From: Longimicrobium sp.
Lineage (GTDB): Bacteria > Gemmatimonadota > Gemmatimonadetes > Longimicrobiales > Longimicrobiaceae
Direction: 5' to 3'
Assembly (NCBI RefSeq): GCF_036388275.1
Contig: NZ_DASVSF010000043.1
Span: 62,001 to 126,000 of the forward strand
DNA: 64,000 bases
The notes under the pieces were generated by a model. That model searched no databases and was not told the origin of the DNA. It was given only the letters and a program-made list of their open reading frames with translations. Of this stretch, positions 10,901 to 19,609 are shown piece after piece. Position numbers and translations under genes: made by a program. The number at the start of each line of letters is the position of its first letter. The first letter of the stretch is position 1.

Positions 10901-12438
10901 AGGGAATCCTCAGCCTCGTGCTGCAGGTGCTGGGGCTCACCTACGCCAACATCCGCGCCCGCGCCGTCGGCATCCTGGGCGAAGCGGTGGTGGCCCGGCT
11001 GGAGCAGGTGGCCGAGATCTTCAAGGTGCTGATCACCGAGGGCCCTGCCGGCTTGTGGAAGTGGATCCAGGACAAGCTGGCCGACCTGAAGACCACGGTG
11101 ATCGAGGGGATCAAGAGCTTCGTGATCGAAAAGGTGATCACCGCGGGAATCACCTGGATCATCGGGCTGATGAACCCGGCCTCGGCCTTCGTCAAGGCGG
11201 CCAAGGCCATCTACGACATCGTGATGTTCTTCGTGAACCGCGGCTCGCAGATCATGTCGCTGGTGAACGCCGTGCTCGACAGCATGGAGGCCATCGCCAA
11301 CGGCGCCATCGGCGGGATGGCGGCCAAGGTCGAGGCGGCCCTGGCCAAGGCCGTCCCCGTGGCCATCGGCTTCCTGGCCAGCCTGCTGGGGCTGGGCGAC
11401 CTGGGCGACCGCATCAAGGCCATCATCCAGAAGATCCAGGCGCCGATCAACTCCGCCATCGACTGGGTGATCCACCAGGCGGTGAAGCTGGTGAAGGCGG
11501 TGGGCGGCCTGTTCGGCGGCAAGGGGAAGAAGGAGGACGACAAGAAGGACGAGACGGCGGACCCCGAGCACGACGCCAAGGTGGAGGTGGGGCTGGCCGC
11601 GGTGCGCGCCACCGAGGCCAAGCTGGTGAAGGACGACAACATCTCGCGCAAGGAGGCCGAGCAGGTGGCGGCCACCGTAAAGGCGCAGCACCCCATCTTC
11701 AAGAAGCTCGAGGTGGTGGATGGCGGGGACAAGTGGAGCTACCACTGGGAAGCCAGCCCCGGCGGCAACGTGCCCACGGGCGTGGGCAAGGCCGAGGCGG
11801 CGGGCGACATCATCTACGTCTCGGTGCTCAGCGCGCCGCCGCCGCACTCGCGCAGCGCCATCGGCGCCATGCCCGCGATCTCGCCGGGACTGAGCGCCGA
11901 CTCGATGCACAAGAGCGCACCCAGGGTGTTCGAGCAGGAGGTTGGCGTTGCGCTGGCGGACGACCAGGGACTGCCGCACCCGCAGGCGTATACGCCCTCG
12001 GGAGCTTCGAAGAGGGACAACATGCCGGGGCTGACGAACACCACCACCCGGCTTCCCCCGGCCCCGGTACTGGCCCACGACCCAAAGGCCAACCTGGGAG
12101 GCGGGCGGAATTCCGACGACATGTACCGGCGTCCGGACTGGGTGCTGTTTTCCCCCAACGGACTGCCCCAGCTGGAGGTGTTCGAAGTCACCCTCGACGC
12201 GGCCTTCCGCATTCCCGAGGGTGGCCGCGACGCGAGCCCGGGGGCGCCGGCGCACAAGCGCGTACAGGTGGCGGCCACCGTCTTCGCCCTGGCCACCCGG
12301 TACCCGAACGTGCCGATCATCTACAACATCCGCGCGTCGAAGCCACCCTCGCCCGAGGCAAAAGCGCACCTCGAACGCGAGATCGCGCAGCTCAAGAAGG
12401 GGAACGTGGACGTGCAGATCATCTGGCGCATGGGATAA
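7939..12438 (+). CDS. eCIS-associated DUF4157 protein with nuclease-like C-terminal domain
   Basis: A 1499-residue protein, ATG start 12 bases after the ATPase. Residues ~75-100 carry the 'DDPYEREADRVADQV' signature, then several VQRAT/VQRK-like linkers. The DUF4157 core spans ~195-278 with the metallopeptidase-like HEATH motif (His270). Ala/Glu-rich coiled coils follow (~440-800), then amphipathic helices with weakly hydrophobic stretches (~880-1180), and a different C-terminal domain from ~1210. That last domain has a spacing typical of PD-(D/E)xK folds: Glu1334 in a helix, Asp1400 (RPDWVLF), Glu1413 and Glu1416 (LEVFEVT), then a helix with KRVQ and a beta strand. The usual Lys is replaced by Thr, so nuclease activity is only an inference. 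DUF4157 proteins are common eCIS cargo or cargo-linked proteins. The C-terminus is the best candidate for the delivered activity. Confidence 0.8.
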   Translation: MSAPRAPRTLTHAPAAKPTPASPRASRRSAVPARADAEGTSPWASSTLPFGGDGPAAPAWASSPAPPFGMARPAGIQLKPVIGAADDPYEREADRVADQVAGGPAASPPRITPLTPGALRPVQRATAGDPTHRGEVKERSRSSIPTALVQRATAGDRTDHDDPAVEAAPPRANGVVQRATAPAGRKRGDPEMEDAAARAIARRGPGAPLVPGVRALIEARLGVDLGHVRVHTDAEARRATGALGARAFAHGSDIWLGRGENPADARLVAHEATHVVQQGAAAQPAAQGAVSPVVQRKAAAPAPPREDVETDPRKRTPVAASGTSVAAAGAAAPPAAPAGTPAADRPAAAAEQTASAVAAALGAVEVPPAAVESAARDEREVAELEAREKAPDGAAEAGAAPAAEKGDADPATAGAAAGAAEKGQQAPRAPTDDPAFRRVLGRTRTAAQRQGHNSAARKKAAEAQAAASGPPNEVASQAKAAQVGKMAAQEPRPFDRAGFKAALLAKVAQITPSTQKDADEFKSQNKAASIKGAVTGQVKESGDAAQGPVKQATEEAPDTSVATPKVVQPLPPTEAGAPPPPLAAEQAAPKPRAESEVSLQAESRGLDEQMSSAGVTDEQLEKSNEPEFQGALGAKNEAKAHAEAAPAAYRAQEGAILDGAQAQARDAAAAQTAGMHATRQDQLGQVVGAQQDTRTDDERKRAEVSQHVEEIYARTKEKAEARLTALDTEVGTIFDRGAEAARKDFEAYVDDRMTDYKIRRYLLMPGGSLLWIKDQFLDLPDEVNVFYVEGRNRYIASMDAVIDEVSVAVETGLAQAQAIITAGLQEVREYVDSLPADLRGVGDQAADRIQEKFDALRQTVDQKRDQLIDSLAQKYVDNLQKVDARINEMKEANKGLVTKAKEAVQGVIDTIINLKNMLMGVLARAAGVIDKIIQDPIGFVGNLVAGVNAGLSAFMGNIGTHLQKGLMEWLFGALAQAGITMPASFDLKGILSLVLQVLGLTYANIRARAVGILGEAVVARLEQVAEIFKVLITEGPAGLWKWIQDKLADLKTTVIEGIKSFVIEKVITAGITWIIGLMNPASAFVKAAKAIYDIVMFFVNRGSQIMSLVNAVLDSMEAIANGAIGGMAAKVEAALAKAVPVAIGFLASLLGLGDLGDRIKAIIQKIQAPINSAIDWVIHQAVKLVKAVGGLFGGKGKKEDDKKDETADPEHDAKVEVGLAAVRATEAKLVKDDNISRKEAEQVAATVKAQHPIFKKLEVVDGGDKWSYHWEASPGGNVPTGVGKAEAAGDIIYVSVLSAPPPHSRSAIGAMPAISPGLSADSMHKSAPRVFEQEVGVALADDQGLPHPQAYTPSGASKRDNMPGLTNTTTRLPPAPVLAHDPKANLGGGRNSDDMYRRPDWVLFSPNGLPQLEVFEVTLDAAFRIPEGGRDASPGAPAHKRVQVAATVFALATRYPNVPIIYNIRASKPPSPEAKAHLEREIAQLKKGNVDVQIIWRMG

Positions 12439-12456
12439 CGGGCACCGGGGAGAACG

Positions 12457-13011
12457 ATGAGCACGCGAACAAACCAGACCCTCTCCGCCTTCCTGGGCCT
12501 CGCCCTGATTGTGGCGCTGGCGTACGCCGTCTACGCCGCCCTGCGCCTGGGTGCCGGGGTGTTCGACGGAGTCGACCGCCAGGCGACGGTGATCGTCGCC
12601 ACCGCCGCGCTCGCGCTGCTGCTGGCGGCGTGGATCGTCGCGGGCGGCCTGTATGCCGTCGCCCGGCGTGACGAAAAGACGCAGCGGCGGGCCTCGCGCG
12701 CCGCCGCCTACGAGGCCGTCCTGCAGTCCCGCTCAGGCGCGGTGGAGGGCGTGTTCGCGGTGCGCGGGGCCGTGGTGCCGGCCGACGATTCCGCGCCGCC
12801 GCAGCCGCTGCTCCTGCTGAACGCCAGCCCGGCCGTGCTGGGCGCGTACGCCCGGCTGCGGCGCGCCGAAGCGTCCGGCGGCGAGGCGCGCGACGAACTG
12901 GCGGAGCTGATCCGCGCCATGCGCCACGACCTGGGCCAGCGTGCCCCCGACGCGTCCCTGGCGGACCTCGCGGAGCTGGCCACCCCGCCCGGCCGCGAGC
13001 GGGTGGGCTGA
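12457..13011 (+). CDS. Small two-TM membrane protein between the two DUF4157 genes
   Basis: A 184-residue protein that I do not recognise. Two hydrophobic segments (about residues 9-31 and 45-68) form a membrane hairpin with a short loop, followed by a ~115-residue soluble helical tail rich in Ala, Arg and Glu. A GGGGAG ribosome-binding sequence sits about 5 bases before the ATG, and the gene lies 18 bases after the DUF4157 stop, so it is co-transcribed. Its place directly behind a putative toxin-tipped protein makes an immunity or membrane-anchoring role thinkable. A membrane immunity protein would be unusual for a cytosolic nuclease, so I do not assign one. Confidence 0.6.
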   Translation: MSTRTNQTLSAFLGLALIVALAYAVYAALRLGAGVFDGVDRQATVIVATAALALLLAAWIVAGGLYAVARRDEKTQRRASRAAAYEAVLQSRSGAVEGVFAVRGAVVPADDSAPPQPLLLLNASPAVLGAYARLRRAEASGGEARDELAELIRAMRHDLGQRAPDASLADLAELATPPGRERVG

Positions 13012-13113
13012 GATGCCGACGGGGCGTGGGACGAAGGTGAATCGATGGCCGCGGGGCGAACGCCGCGCGGACGCGGGATCTGACGTGGAGACGATGAGCG
13101 GAGCTGCGTTCCG

Positions 13114-16100
13114 GTGACCGATACGGCGAAGGCCCGCCGCCCGGCGAAGCAGCCGGATGGCGCGTCCCCCGCGCCCCACGCGCCCGCGCCGCAGACGACG
13201 GCGCCGGCGGCGGAGCCGGCCGCGCCCGCGTGGGCCGCGGCCAGCGTGGCCGCGCCGTTCTCGCTGGGCCTTCCCGTGCAGCGCAAGCCCGTCATCGGCC
13301 GCGCGGACGACGCGTACGAGCGCGAGGCCGACGCCGTGGCCGACCGCGTAGCCGCTCGCAGCACCGTCGCCGCGCCGCTCAACATCTCCCGTGTCACCGC
13401 CGCCGCGCTCGCCCCGCCGGTGCAGCGCAAGTCGCCCGGCGACCGCACCGATCACGACGACGAAAAGCGCCCCGACGGCGGCGGCCCCGGCGTCGTCCAG
13501 CGCCAGGCGGAACCCGGGGACGACGAAAAGCGGGACGATGCGCCCGCGCCGGTGCTGACGAAGCCGGTCGACGGCGTCGTCCAGCGTGCCGAAGACGAGG
13601 ACAAGCCCGACGAGGCGCCCGCTCCCGTCCAGACGAAGCCGGTGGATGGCGTCGTGCAGCGTGCTTCGGAGGATGAGAAGCGTGAGGACGGTGCCGCGCC
13701 GGTCCAGACGAAAGCGTTGGATGGCGTCGTCCAGCGCGCTTCGGAAGATGAGAAGAAGCCCGACGACGAGCCCGCGCCCGTTCAGACCAAGCCGGCGGAC
13801 GGAGCTCTCGGCCAAGGGGTAGACGATGAAAAGAAGCCTGACGATGCACCGTCTACCGTGCAGACGAAGCCGATCGATGGCGTCGTCCAGCGAGCTCCCG
13901 AAGACGAAAAGAAATCCGAGGGAGAGCCCGGTCCCGTGCAGGCCAAGGGAGCACCAGGCGGCCTCGCGGGCGGATCTCCCGCCATGCGCGACGCCGCGGG
14001 TACGGCCATCGCCACACGCGGGCCCGGGTCGCCGCTGCCGCGCGCGACGCGCGGCACCCTGGAATCCGGCATCGGCGTAGACCTGCGCGACGTACGCGTG
14101 CACACCGGCCCCGCGGCCGAGCAGGCGACGCAGCAGCTCCGCGCACGGGCGTTCACCCACGGCAAGGACATCTGGCTGGGCCGCGGCGAAAGCCCGTCCG
14201 ACACGCGGCTGATGGCGCACGAGGCGACTCACGTCGTGCAGCAGGACGGCGTCGTCCGCCGCGCACCGGTCGCGCCCGCCGCGGAGGTAGCGGACCAGGA
14301 AGCCGAAGACGAGCGGCGCAGGCGGGAAGAGGAGGAAGAGCAGGAGGAGCAGGAGGAGCGCGGAAGCCCCCGCGCCACGGCTCGGGCCGCGCAGCGGGAA
14401 GTATCCACCGGGCCTGGGGCCCCGCGCCGCGAAGAGCCGCGGCGCCTCGGCGAGCCCGAAGCCGCCTCGGCGGGTGCAGCGCCAACGGCCTCCCCTGCAA
14501 CAGGGCCCGCAGCACCCGTCGCGCCATCATCCGACGAGACTCCCGGCACTCCGCGCGCGCCCGCTCAGGCGGAACGTCGGGTCGCCGCTGCTCCCGCCTC
14601 CACCGCTCGTGACACGGGCATCGGGGACGTCCCCGCACCCGGCTCACCCACTCGCGACGTCGCCACGCCAGCCGCGGACGCTGCGGACTCCACGGCGCTC
14701 ACCGTCCCGCGGTCCGCCACCCCCACCCCGCGCCGCGGCATCCTGGATCGTCTCCGGGGGATGCTCTCCCCCCGCCTCCGAGGCCGGACGGCGGCTCCAG
14801 GTGCAACGGAAGCACGGCCGGGCGCGGGTCCCGTTCCATCCACCACGTCAGCCGGACCGGCACCGGCCCCCCGTGCGGCCTCGCCGGCGCCATCCGGGGA
14901 CGCCGCCGCACCCGTAGCCTCCACCGTATCCGGAGCGCCCTTGGCGGCTGCCGCGACGATGCCGGCCACCGCGCCCGGCGCAACTGCCGGCACCAGGCCC
15001 GCAACGGATCCGGCTACGGCCGCACCGACTCAGGGCGCGGCTGCCGTGACCACGCCCGGGACGGCTCCCACCTCGGCCGCGGCCACACCAGGACCGGCCG
15101 CGGCTACGACGCCCACGACGCCCACGCCAGCTCCCGGCGCGGCGCGCACCGGCCCGCCTCCCGGAGTGCGGGCGCTTCCGATTCCGTTCACCCTCGGGGG
15201 GCGCCGTCCCGGCATTCCCGTGGGGGCCACGCCCGCGCCTGGCCAGGCTCCCGCAGCGGGGCCCGCGGGAGCGCTGGCGGGCGCTGCCGGCCCGGGCATG
15301 GGCCCGGCCGACGCACTGGCGGCAGCATTGCCCGGCGCCGCAGCCCCGGACGTCGCGGGAGCCGTGGCGGGCGCGCCGGGTGCGCCAGGCGCGGGCGCGG
15401 TGGTTCCGGGTGCGGAAGGCGCACCGGCCGCCGGTGAAGCCGCGCCGGCCTCACCCGCCGACAAGACCTCCGACGCACCGGAAACCGCCGCCCAGGCCGC
15501 GGCCGGAGCCGCCGATGCGCAGCGCACGGCCGGCGCGGCCGGGCCCGGCGGCGCCACCGCGCTCGAGGGTGGACCCGCCGGCCCGGCCACGGCCACGGCC
15601 GCGGGACCCGCGGCGGGACCCGCGCCCGCCGGTGCCGAAGGCGGCGGAGCCGCGCCCGACACGGCGGCCCCGGGAGGACCGGAAGGGCAGGACGAAGCGG
15701 CCAGCGGCGACGAAACCGCCGCGCGCATGGCCGCCGCCCAGCCGGAAAGCGATCGTGCGGCCGAAGCCAGCGCCGACGAAGAGGCAGCGGAATCCGGGGG
15801 TGAGGCCCCCGCGGCGCCGTCGCTGGGCGGAGCCGCGGACAGTGCGGGCGAAGCCGAAGCCGCTCCCGCGGAAGCGGACACCGAGGCGCCAGAAGCCGCC
15901 GCCGACACCCCGGTGGAAGCGGCGCCCGCCCCCGCGGCGGACACGGAGCCCGGAGCCGCCGCACCGGCGGAAGCGGCGGCGCCCGAAGCGGATGCCGGGG
16001 CCGAGCCCGCACCTGCGCCGGTCAGCGAGGAGCTGCCCCCGGCCGAACGTGACGCCGGGCTCGGCTCCATCGGCGAGTCGGGCGGCGGCGCCGAGTACGC

Positions 16101-19100
16101 TGGCGGCGGGGGAGGCGGCGGAGGCGCCGTTCCCGAGCCGCCCGAGCCGACGGTGCCGTCCGTACCGCAGAATGATCCAGAGTCCGCCCTGGCGGCCGTC
16201 AGCAGCCTGCCGCCGGCACAGATGGCGGGTGCGCTGGGCCAGGTGTCCGCCGCCGCCACCGGCAGCGTGGGCCAGCAGCGCCAGGCCCTGGCCGCGGCGC
16301 CGCCCGAGCTGCAGCGCCCCAGCGGCGCGCCCGCCACCCGCGGCGCGCCCGGCGCCGCCGACGCCGCGCCGCCCCCCGCCGAGGGCGCCCCCCGGCAGGT
16401 GGCACGCGCGCCGGAAGGCACTCCCGTGCAGACGCCCGCGCCGGAGCCGCTTCCCGCGCCGCCGCCTTCGCCCACGCAGCGCGTGGCTACGCCCGAGGAG
16501 CCGGCCGACGTGGCCGCCTCGCTCCGCCGCCTGCCCACCACCGACCCGGGGCTGGAGGTGGACGCCGGCGCGCCGCCCCGGGTGGCGCTGGAAGGCAACG
16601 CCGACCCCGCCCGGGCACGCGAGCAGCGCGCCGAGCTGCAGGCCGGCATGGTCCAGGCCCGGGCCGACGGCCAGCGCGACCTGGCCCAGCCCATGGGCGA
16701 GGACGAGATCTATCCCACCGTACCGCCCGAAACGCTGCGCGCGCAGGTGCCCGCCGGTGGCGCCGCGGGCGAAGGGGGAGCGGCGGGCGCGGCAGGCGGG
16801 GCGGACGACCCCGCCGTCGCCATCATCGCCCAGCAGGAGCGCGGCGACCAGGTACGCGACGCCGCGCTGCAGGCGCGCACCGCCATGGCCACGCAGCGGC
16901 AGGACCACGCCGCACGTGCCACGGAGGAGCGCGCCGCCTCCAGCCGCGAGGTAGCCCGGCTGGAGCAGGAAAGCGCCGCCGAGCAGACGGCCGAGCGGGC
17001 CACGGCCCGTCGCGAGGTGCAGGCCCAGCGCGAGCAGTGGAGCACCGAGCAGCAGACGCTTTCCGAAAGCGCCCGCACCGAGGCCGACGGCGTGGCCGGG
17101 CGCGGCGAAGCCGACATCCAGGCACAGCGCACCTCGGCCGACAGCCAGGCCCGCGGCCACCTGGAATCCGGCGCGGCCGAAGCCGCCACCGTTCGCCGCG
17201 ACGCCCAGGCGCAGGCGGCGGGCGAGCAGCGCCGGGGCGAGCAGGAAGCCGAGTCGGGCGGCGTGTTCGGCTGGCTGCGGAGCCGGGCCAGGGCCTTCTT
17301 CGACGGGGTCAAGCGCAGGATCCAGGAAGGGTTCGAGCGCGCGCGGTCGGCGGTGCGCGGCCTGATCGACCGGGCCAAGCGGGCCGCCATGGCCGTGATC
17401 GAGACCGCCCGCCAGGCCATCGTATCCGTGATCCGGGGCGTCGGCGCCCTGCTGATCGCCATAGGCGACCGGGTGCTGGCCGGGTTCCCCGCCCTGCGCG
17501 ACCGCTTCCGCCGCGCCATCCGCGAGCGCGTCGCCGCCGCCGAGGCCGCCGTCAACCGCATGGCCGAGCGCCTCAAGCGGCGCGCGCAGGCCGCCCTGGA
17601 TGCCTTGGGCGCGGCCCTGAACCGTGCGCTGGCCGCGCTGGAGCGCGGGTTCCTCGCGGCGGTAGACGCCGTGAACCGGGCCGTAAACGCCGCGCTGGAC
17701 TTCGCCAGGAACGCCGTAGCGGGGCTGGCCGCCTTCGCGGCGCTGATCCGCGACATCGCCGCCGGGCCGGGGCAGTGGATCAGCAACCTGGGCGCGGCCA
17801 TCGTCGACGGCATCCGCAACCACCTGTGGCGCGCCTTCAAGGAAGCCGTCAAGGGATGGTTCAACTCCAAGCTCGAAGAGGTGCTGGGGCTGGGCACCGC
17901 CATCTGGGGCGTGCTGCGGCGCGGCGGCATCAGCCTGGCGCAGGTGGGGCGGATGGCGTTCCAGGCGCTGAAAGCGGCCATTCCCGCCGCCCTGGTCACC
18001 ATTCTGCTCGAAAAGCTGGTGGCCATGATCGTCCCGGCCGCCGCGGCGGTAATGGCCATCGTCGAGGGGCTGCAGGCGGCGTGGGGCACCGTCAGCCGCG
18101 TGATCACCGCGTTCGGGCTCTTCTTCGCCTTCCTGCGCGCGGTCAAGACGGGCAGCGCCGGGCCGCAGTTCGCCTCGGCGCTCGCCGCGGCGGCGGTGGT
18201 GGTGATCGACTTCACCGCCAACTGGCTGCTGCGCCGGCTGATTCGCCCGGCGCGCGGCGTGGGCGGGCGCATCCGGGCCATCGCGCAGCGCATCATGGCG
18301 CGCCTGCGGCGGGTGATGCAGCGCGTGGGGCGGGCCGTCCGGCGCGGCATGCGGCGCGTCCGGCGCGGGATCAGCCGCCTTCGCGCCCGGTTCGGCCGCC
18401 GCCGCGGAGGACGGCAGAACGCGGCGCAGCGGCGGCACGCGCGCGAGCGCCACAACCGCGAGCGGCTGGACCACGCGGTGAGCGTGCTCCGCCCCCAGAT
18501 CAACTCGCTGCTCTCCCGCCGCGTGTGGAAGCTGCGGCTGCGCGCGCAGCTCGCCCTCTGGCGCGCGAGCTACCGTATCCGCCGCCTCGTCCTCAAGGGC
18601 GGCGGGGGCACGCTCGCGGTCGAGGCCGGCAACAGCTTGGGGATCGACGTGGTGACCGGCGTCATGGAAGGCGAAAGCCAGCGCGTGTACCGGATGGTGC
18701 GGGAGATCGCCACCGACCTCATGCGCCAGCCCGGCACCCGCGAAATGGCCCGGCAGATCCAGGCCCAGCGGCAGGCGTCGTTCCCCGGCGGGGCGCGGGG
18801 GACGACCGCCGCCACCCCCGTGGTCCTGCCGCCGAGCATCCCGGCGCAGAGCCTGGACATCCTGCAGAACCGCCCGCCCGGTTTCCGCAGCCACTACACC
18901 ATCGGCGGGGGCATGCACAGCTCCGCGTTCACCGAGTTCCGGGGCAGGGGGACCACCGCGGGCAGCATCCGCGTGCAGTCCCCCAGCATCGGGGGCGGAT
19001 CGTATTCCGACATCCTGACTCGCGTGCCTACGCTGGCACCGTCCGGGGGCGCGCCGTCGGGCCTCAGTCCCGCGGTCGCGGTCGCGCTGACCACCTTCCA

Positions 19101-19599
19101 GCAGCGCGGTATCCTGCCTCCCGGAGTGCCGTTCGGGGCGCAGGCGGCTCCCATGGCGGGCGCGCTTACCAGGCTGGCCGCGGTGGAGGGCGCGAGAGAT
19201 CCAGGGTACCTGGTGATCCGCGCCGCGACCATGCACGGCATGCGCGAAGGACTCATCACCCCGCAGCAGGCGCTCATCGACCTCAATCCCATGGAGCGCG
19301 CCACCCTCCCCGGCCAGCGCCCCGGCGCGCCGCGCACGGCGGCCGAGATCGCCCGGAGGCAAATTCCCGGCGCGGACTTCCGGTACGGAACCCCGCTTTC
19401 GGGAGCCATGGCAACGGCTCTCCCCGGCGAAATGGAGCGCTTCCTGCGCGTCGAACGCGATGCGATCGTCCGCGCGGTGCTGATGCGCCTGCAGACCACC
19501 AAGCCGCTCTTCAACACGGAAAGCGACCTGCGCACCTACATCCGGCGGGAGCTGCAGGACGAGCTTGCCCGCATCGTACGCAACGAGTACCCCACCTGA
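13114..19599 (+). CDS. Very large eCIS-associated DUF4157 protein with multi-domain C-terminus
   Basis: A 2161-residue protein with a GTG start; the nearest in-operon ATG (13094) is out of frame and stops at once. Residues ~52-80 carry the 'DDAYEREADAVADRV' signature. Residues ~128-279 are about seven imperfect repeats of ~26 residues alternating VVQR and VQTKP. DUF4157 lies at ~288-375 with HEATH (His369). An acidic stretch (~390-415) is followed by a ~600-residue Ala/Pro/Gly low-complexity region, a coiled coil (~1235-1380), a long helical region with hydrophobic runs (~1620-1655 and ~1690-1720), an Arg-rich stretch (~1730-1790) and a distinct C-terminal domain (~1830-2161) with no motif I recognise. 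The hydrophobic run suggests membrane insertion or pore formation, but this is inferred. It is followed 10 bases later by a small HEAT-like protein. Confidence 0.8.
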   Translation: MTDTAKARRPAKQPDGASPAPHAPAPQTTAPAAEPAAPAWAAASVAAPFSLGLPVQRKPVIGRADDAYEREADAVADRVAARSTVAAPLNISRVTAAALAPPVQRKSPGDRTDHDDEKRPDGGGPGVVQRQAEPGDDEKRDDAPAPVLTKPVDGVVQRAEDEDKPDEAPAPVQTKPVDGVVQRASEDEKREDGAAPVQTKALDGVVQRASEDEKKPDDEPAPVQTKPADGALGQGVDDEKKPDDAPSTVQTKPIDGVVQRAPEDEKKSEGEPGPVQAKGAPGGLAGGSPAMRDAAGTAIATRGPGSPLPRATRGTLESGIGVDLRDVRVHTGPAAEQATQQLRARAFTHGKDIWLGRGESPSDTRLMAHEATHVVQQDGVVRRAPVAPAAEVADQEAEDERRRREEEEEQEEQEERGSPRATARAAQREVSTGPGAPRREEPRRLGEPEAASAGAAPTASPATGPAAPVAPSSDETPGTPRAPAQAERRVAAAPASTARDTGIGDVPAPGSPTRDVATPAADAADSTALTVPRSATPTPRRGILDRLRGMLSPRLRGRTAAPGATEARPGAGPVPSTTSAGPAPAPRAASPAPSGDAAAPVASTVSGAPLAAAATMPATAPGATAGTRPATDPATAAPTQGAAAVTTPGTAPTSAAATPGPAAATTPTTPTPAPGAARTGPPPGVRALPIPFTLGGRRPGIPVGATPAPGQAPAAGPAGALAGAAGPGMGPADALAAALPGAAAPDVAGAVAGAPGAPGAGAVVPGAEGAPAAGEAAPASPADKTSDAPETAAQAAAGAADAQRTAGAAGPGGATALEGGPAGPATATAAGPAAGPAPAGAEGGGAAPDTAAPGGPEGQDEAASGDETAARMAAAQPESDRAAEASADEEAAESGGEAPAAPSLGGAADSAGEAEAAPAEADTEAPEAAADTPVEAAPAPAADTEPGAAAPAEAAAPEADAGAEPAPAPVSEELPPAERDAGLGSIGESGGGAEYAGGGGGGGGAVPEPPEPTVPSVPQNDPESALAAVSSLPPAQMAGALGQVSAAATGSVGQQRQALAAAPPELQRPSGAPATRGAPGAADAAPPPAEGAPRQVARAPEGTPVQTPAPEPLPAPPPSPTQRVATPEEPADVAASLRRLPTTDPGLEVDAGAPPRVALEGNADPARAREQRAELQAGMVQARADGQRDLAQPMGEDEIYPTVPPETLRAQVPAGGAAGEGGAAGAAGGADDPAVAIIAQQERGDQVRDAALQARTAMATQRQDHAARATEERAASSREVARLEQESAAEQTAERATARREVQAQREQWSTEQQTLSESARTEADGVAGRGEADIQAQRTSADSQARGHLESGAAEAATVRRDAQAQAAGEQRRGEQEAESGGVFGWLRSRARAFFDGVKRRIQEGFERARSAVRGLIDRAKRAAMAVIETARQAIVSVIRGVGALLIAIGDRVLAGFPALRDRFRRAIRERVAAAEAAVNRMAERLKRRAQAALDALGAALNRALAALERGFLAAVDAVNRAVNAALDFARNAVAGLAAFAALIRDIAAGPGQWISNLGAAIVDGIRNHLWRAFKEAVKGWFNSKLEEVLGLGTAIWGVLRRGGISLAQVGRMAFQALKAAIPAALVTILLEKLVAMIVPAAAAVMAIVEGLQAAWGTVSRVITAFGLFFAFLRAVKTGSAGPQFASALAAAAVVVIDFTANWLLRRLIRPARGVGGRIRAIAQRIMARLRRVMQRVGRAVRRGMRRVRRGISRLRARFGRRRGGRQNAAQRRHARERHNRERLDHAVSVLRPQINSLLSRRVWKLRLRAQLALWRASYRIRRLVLKGGGGTLAVEAGNSLGIDVVTGVMEGESQRVYRMVREIATDLMRQPGTREMARQIQAQRQASFPGGARGTTAATPVVLPPSIPAQSLDILQNRPPGFRSHYTIGGGMHSSAFTEFRGRGTTAGSIRVQSPSIGGGSYSDILTRVPTLAPSGGAPSGLSPAVAVALTTFQQRGILPPGVPFGAQAAPMAGALTRLAAVEGARDPGYLVIRAATMHGMREGLITPQQALIDLNPMERATLPGQRPGAPRTAAEIARRQIPGADFRYGTPLSGAMATALPGEMERFLRVERDAIVRAVLMRLQTTKPLFNTESDLRTYIRRELQDELARIVRNEYPT

Positions 19600-19609
19600 C
19601 GAGCACCCA

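Noticed and set aside
9805..12369. An 854-residue His/Val/Leu-rich open frame on the - strand
   Set aside because: Mirror of GC-biased codons in the DUF4157 gene; no domain and wrong strand for the operon.
5736..12671. A 2311-residue open frame on the + strand
   Set aside because: It runs out of frame across the ATPase and DUF4157 genes, is Arg/Gly/Ala-rich without domains, and reflects high GC with few stops.
13495..13950. Repeated units considered as a CRISPR array
   Set aside because: The units are in-frame protein repeats without spacers; each differs by coding changes.
14474..16954. Pro/Arg-rich frames over the low-complexity part of the large DUF4157 gene
   Set aside because: Frame shadows of an Ala/Pro/Gly-rich coding stretch.
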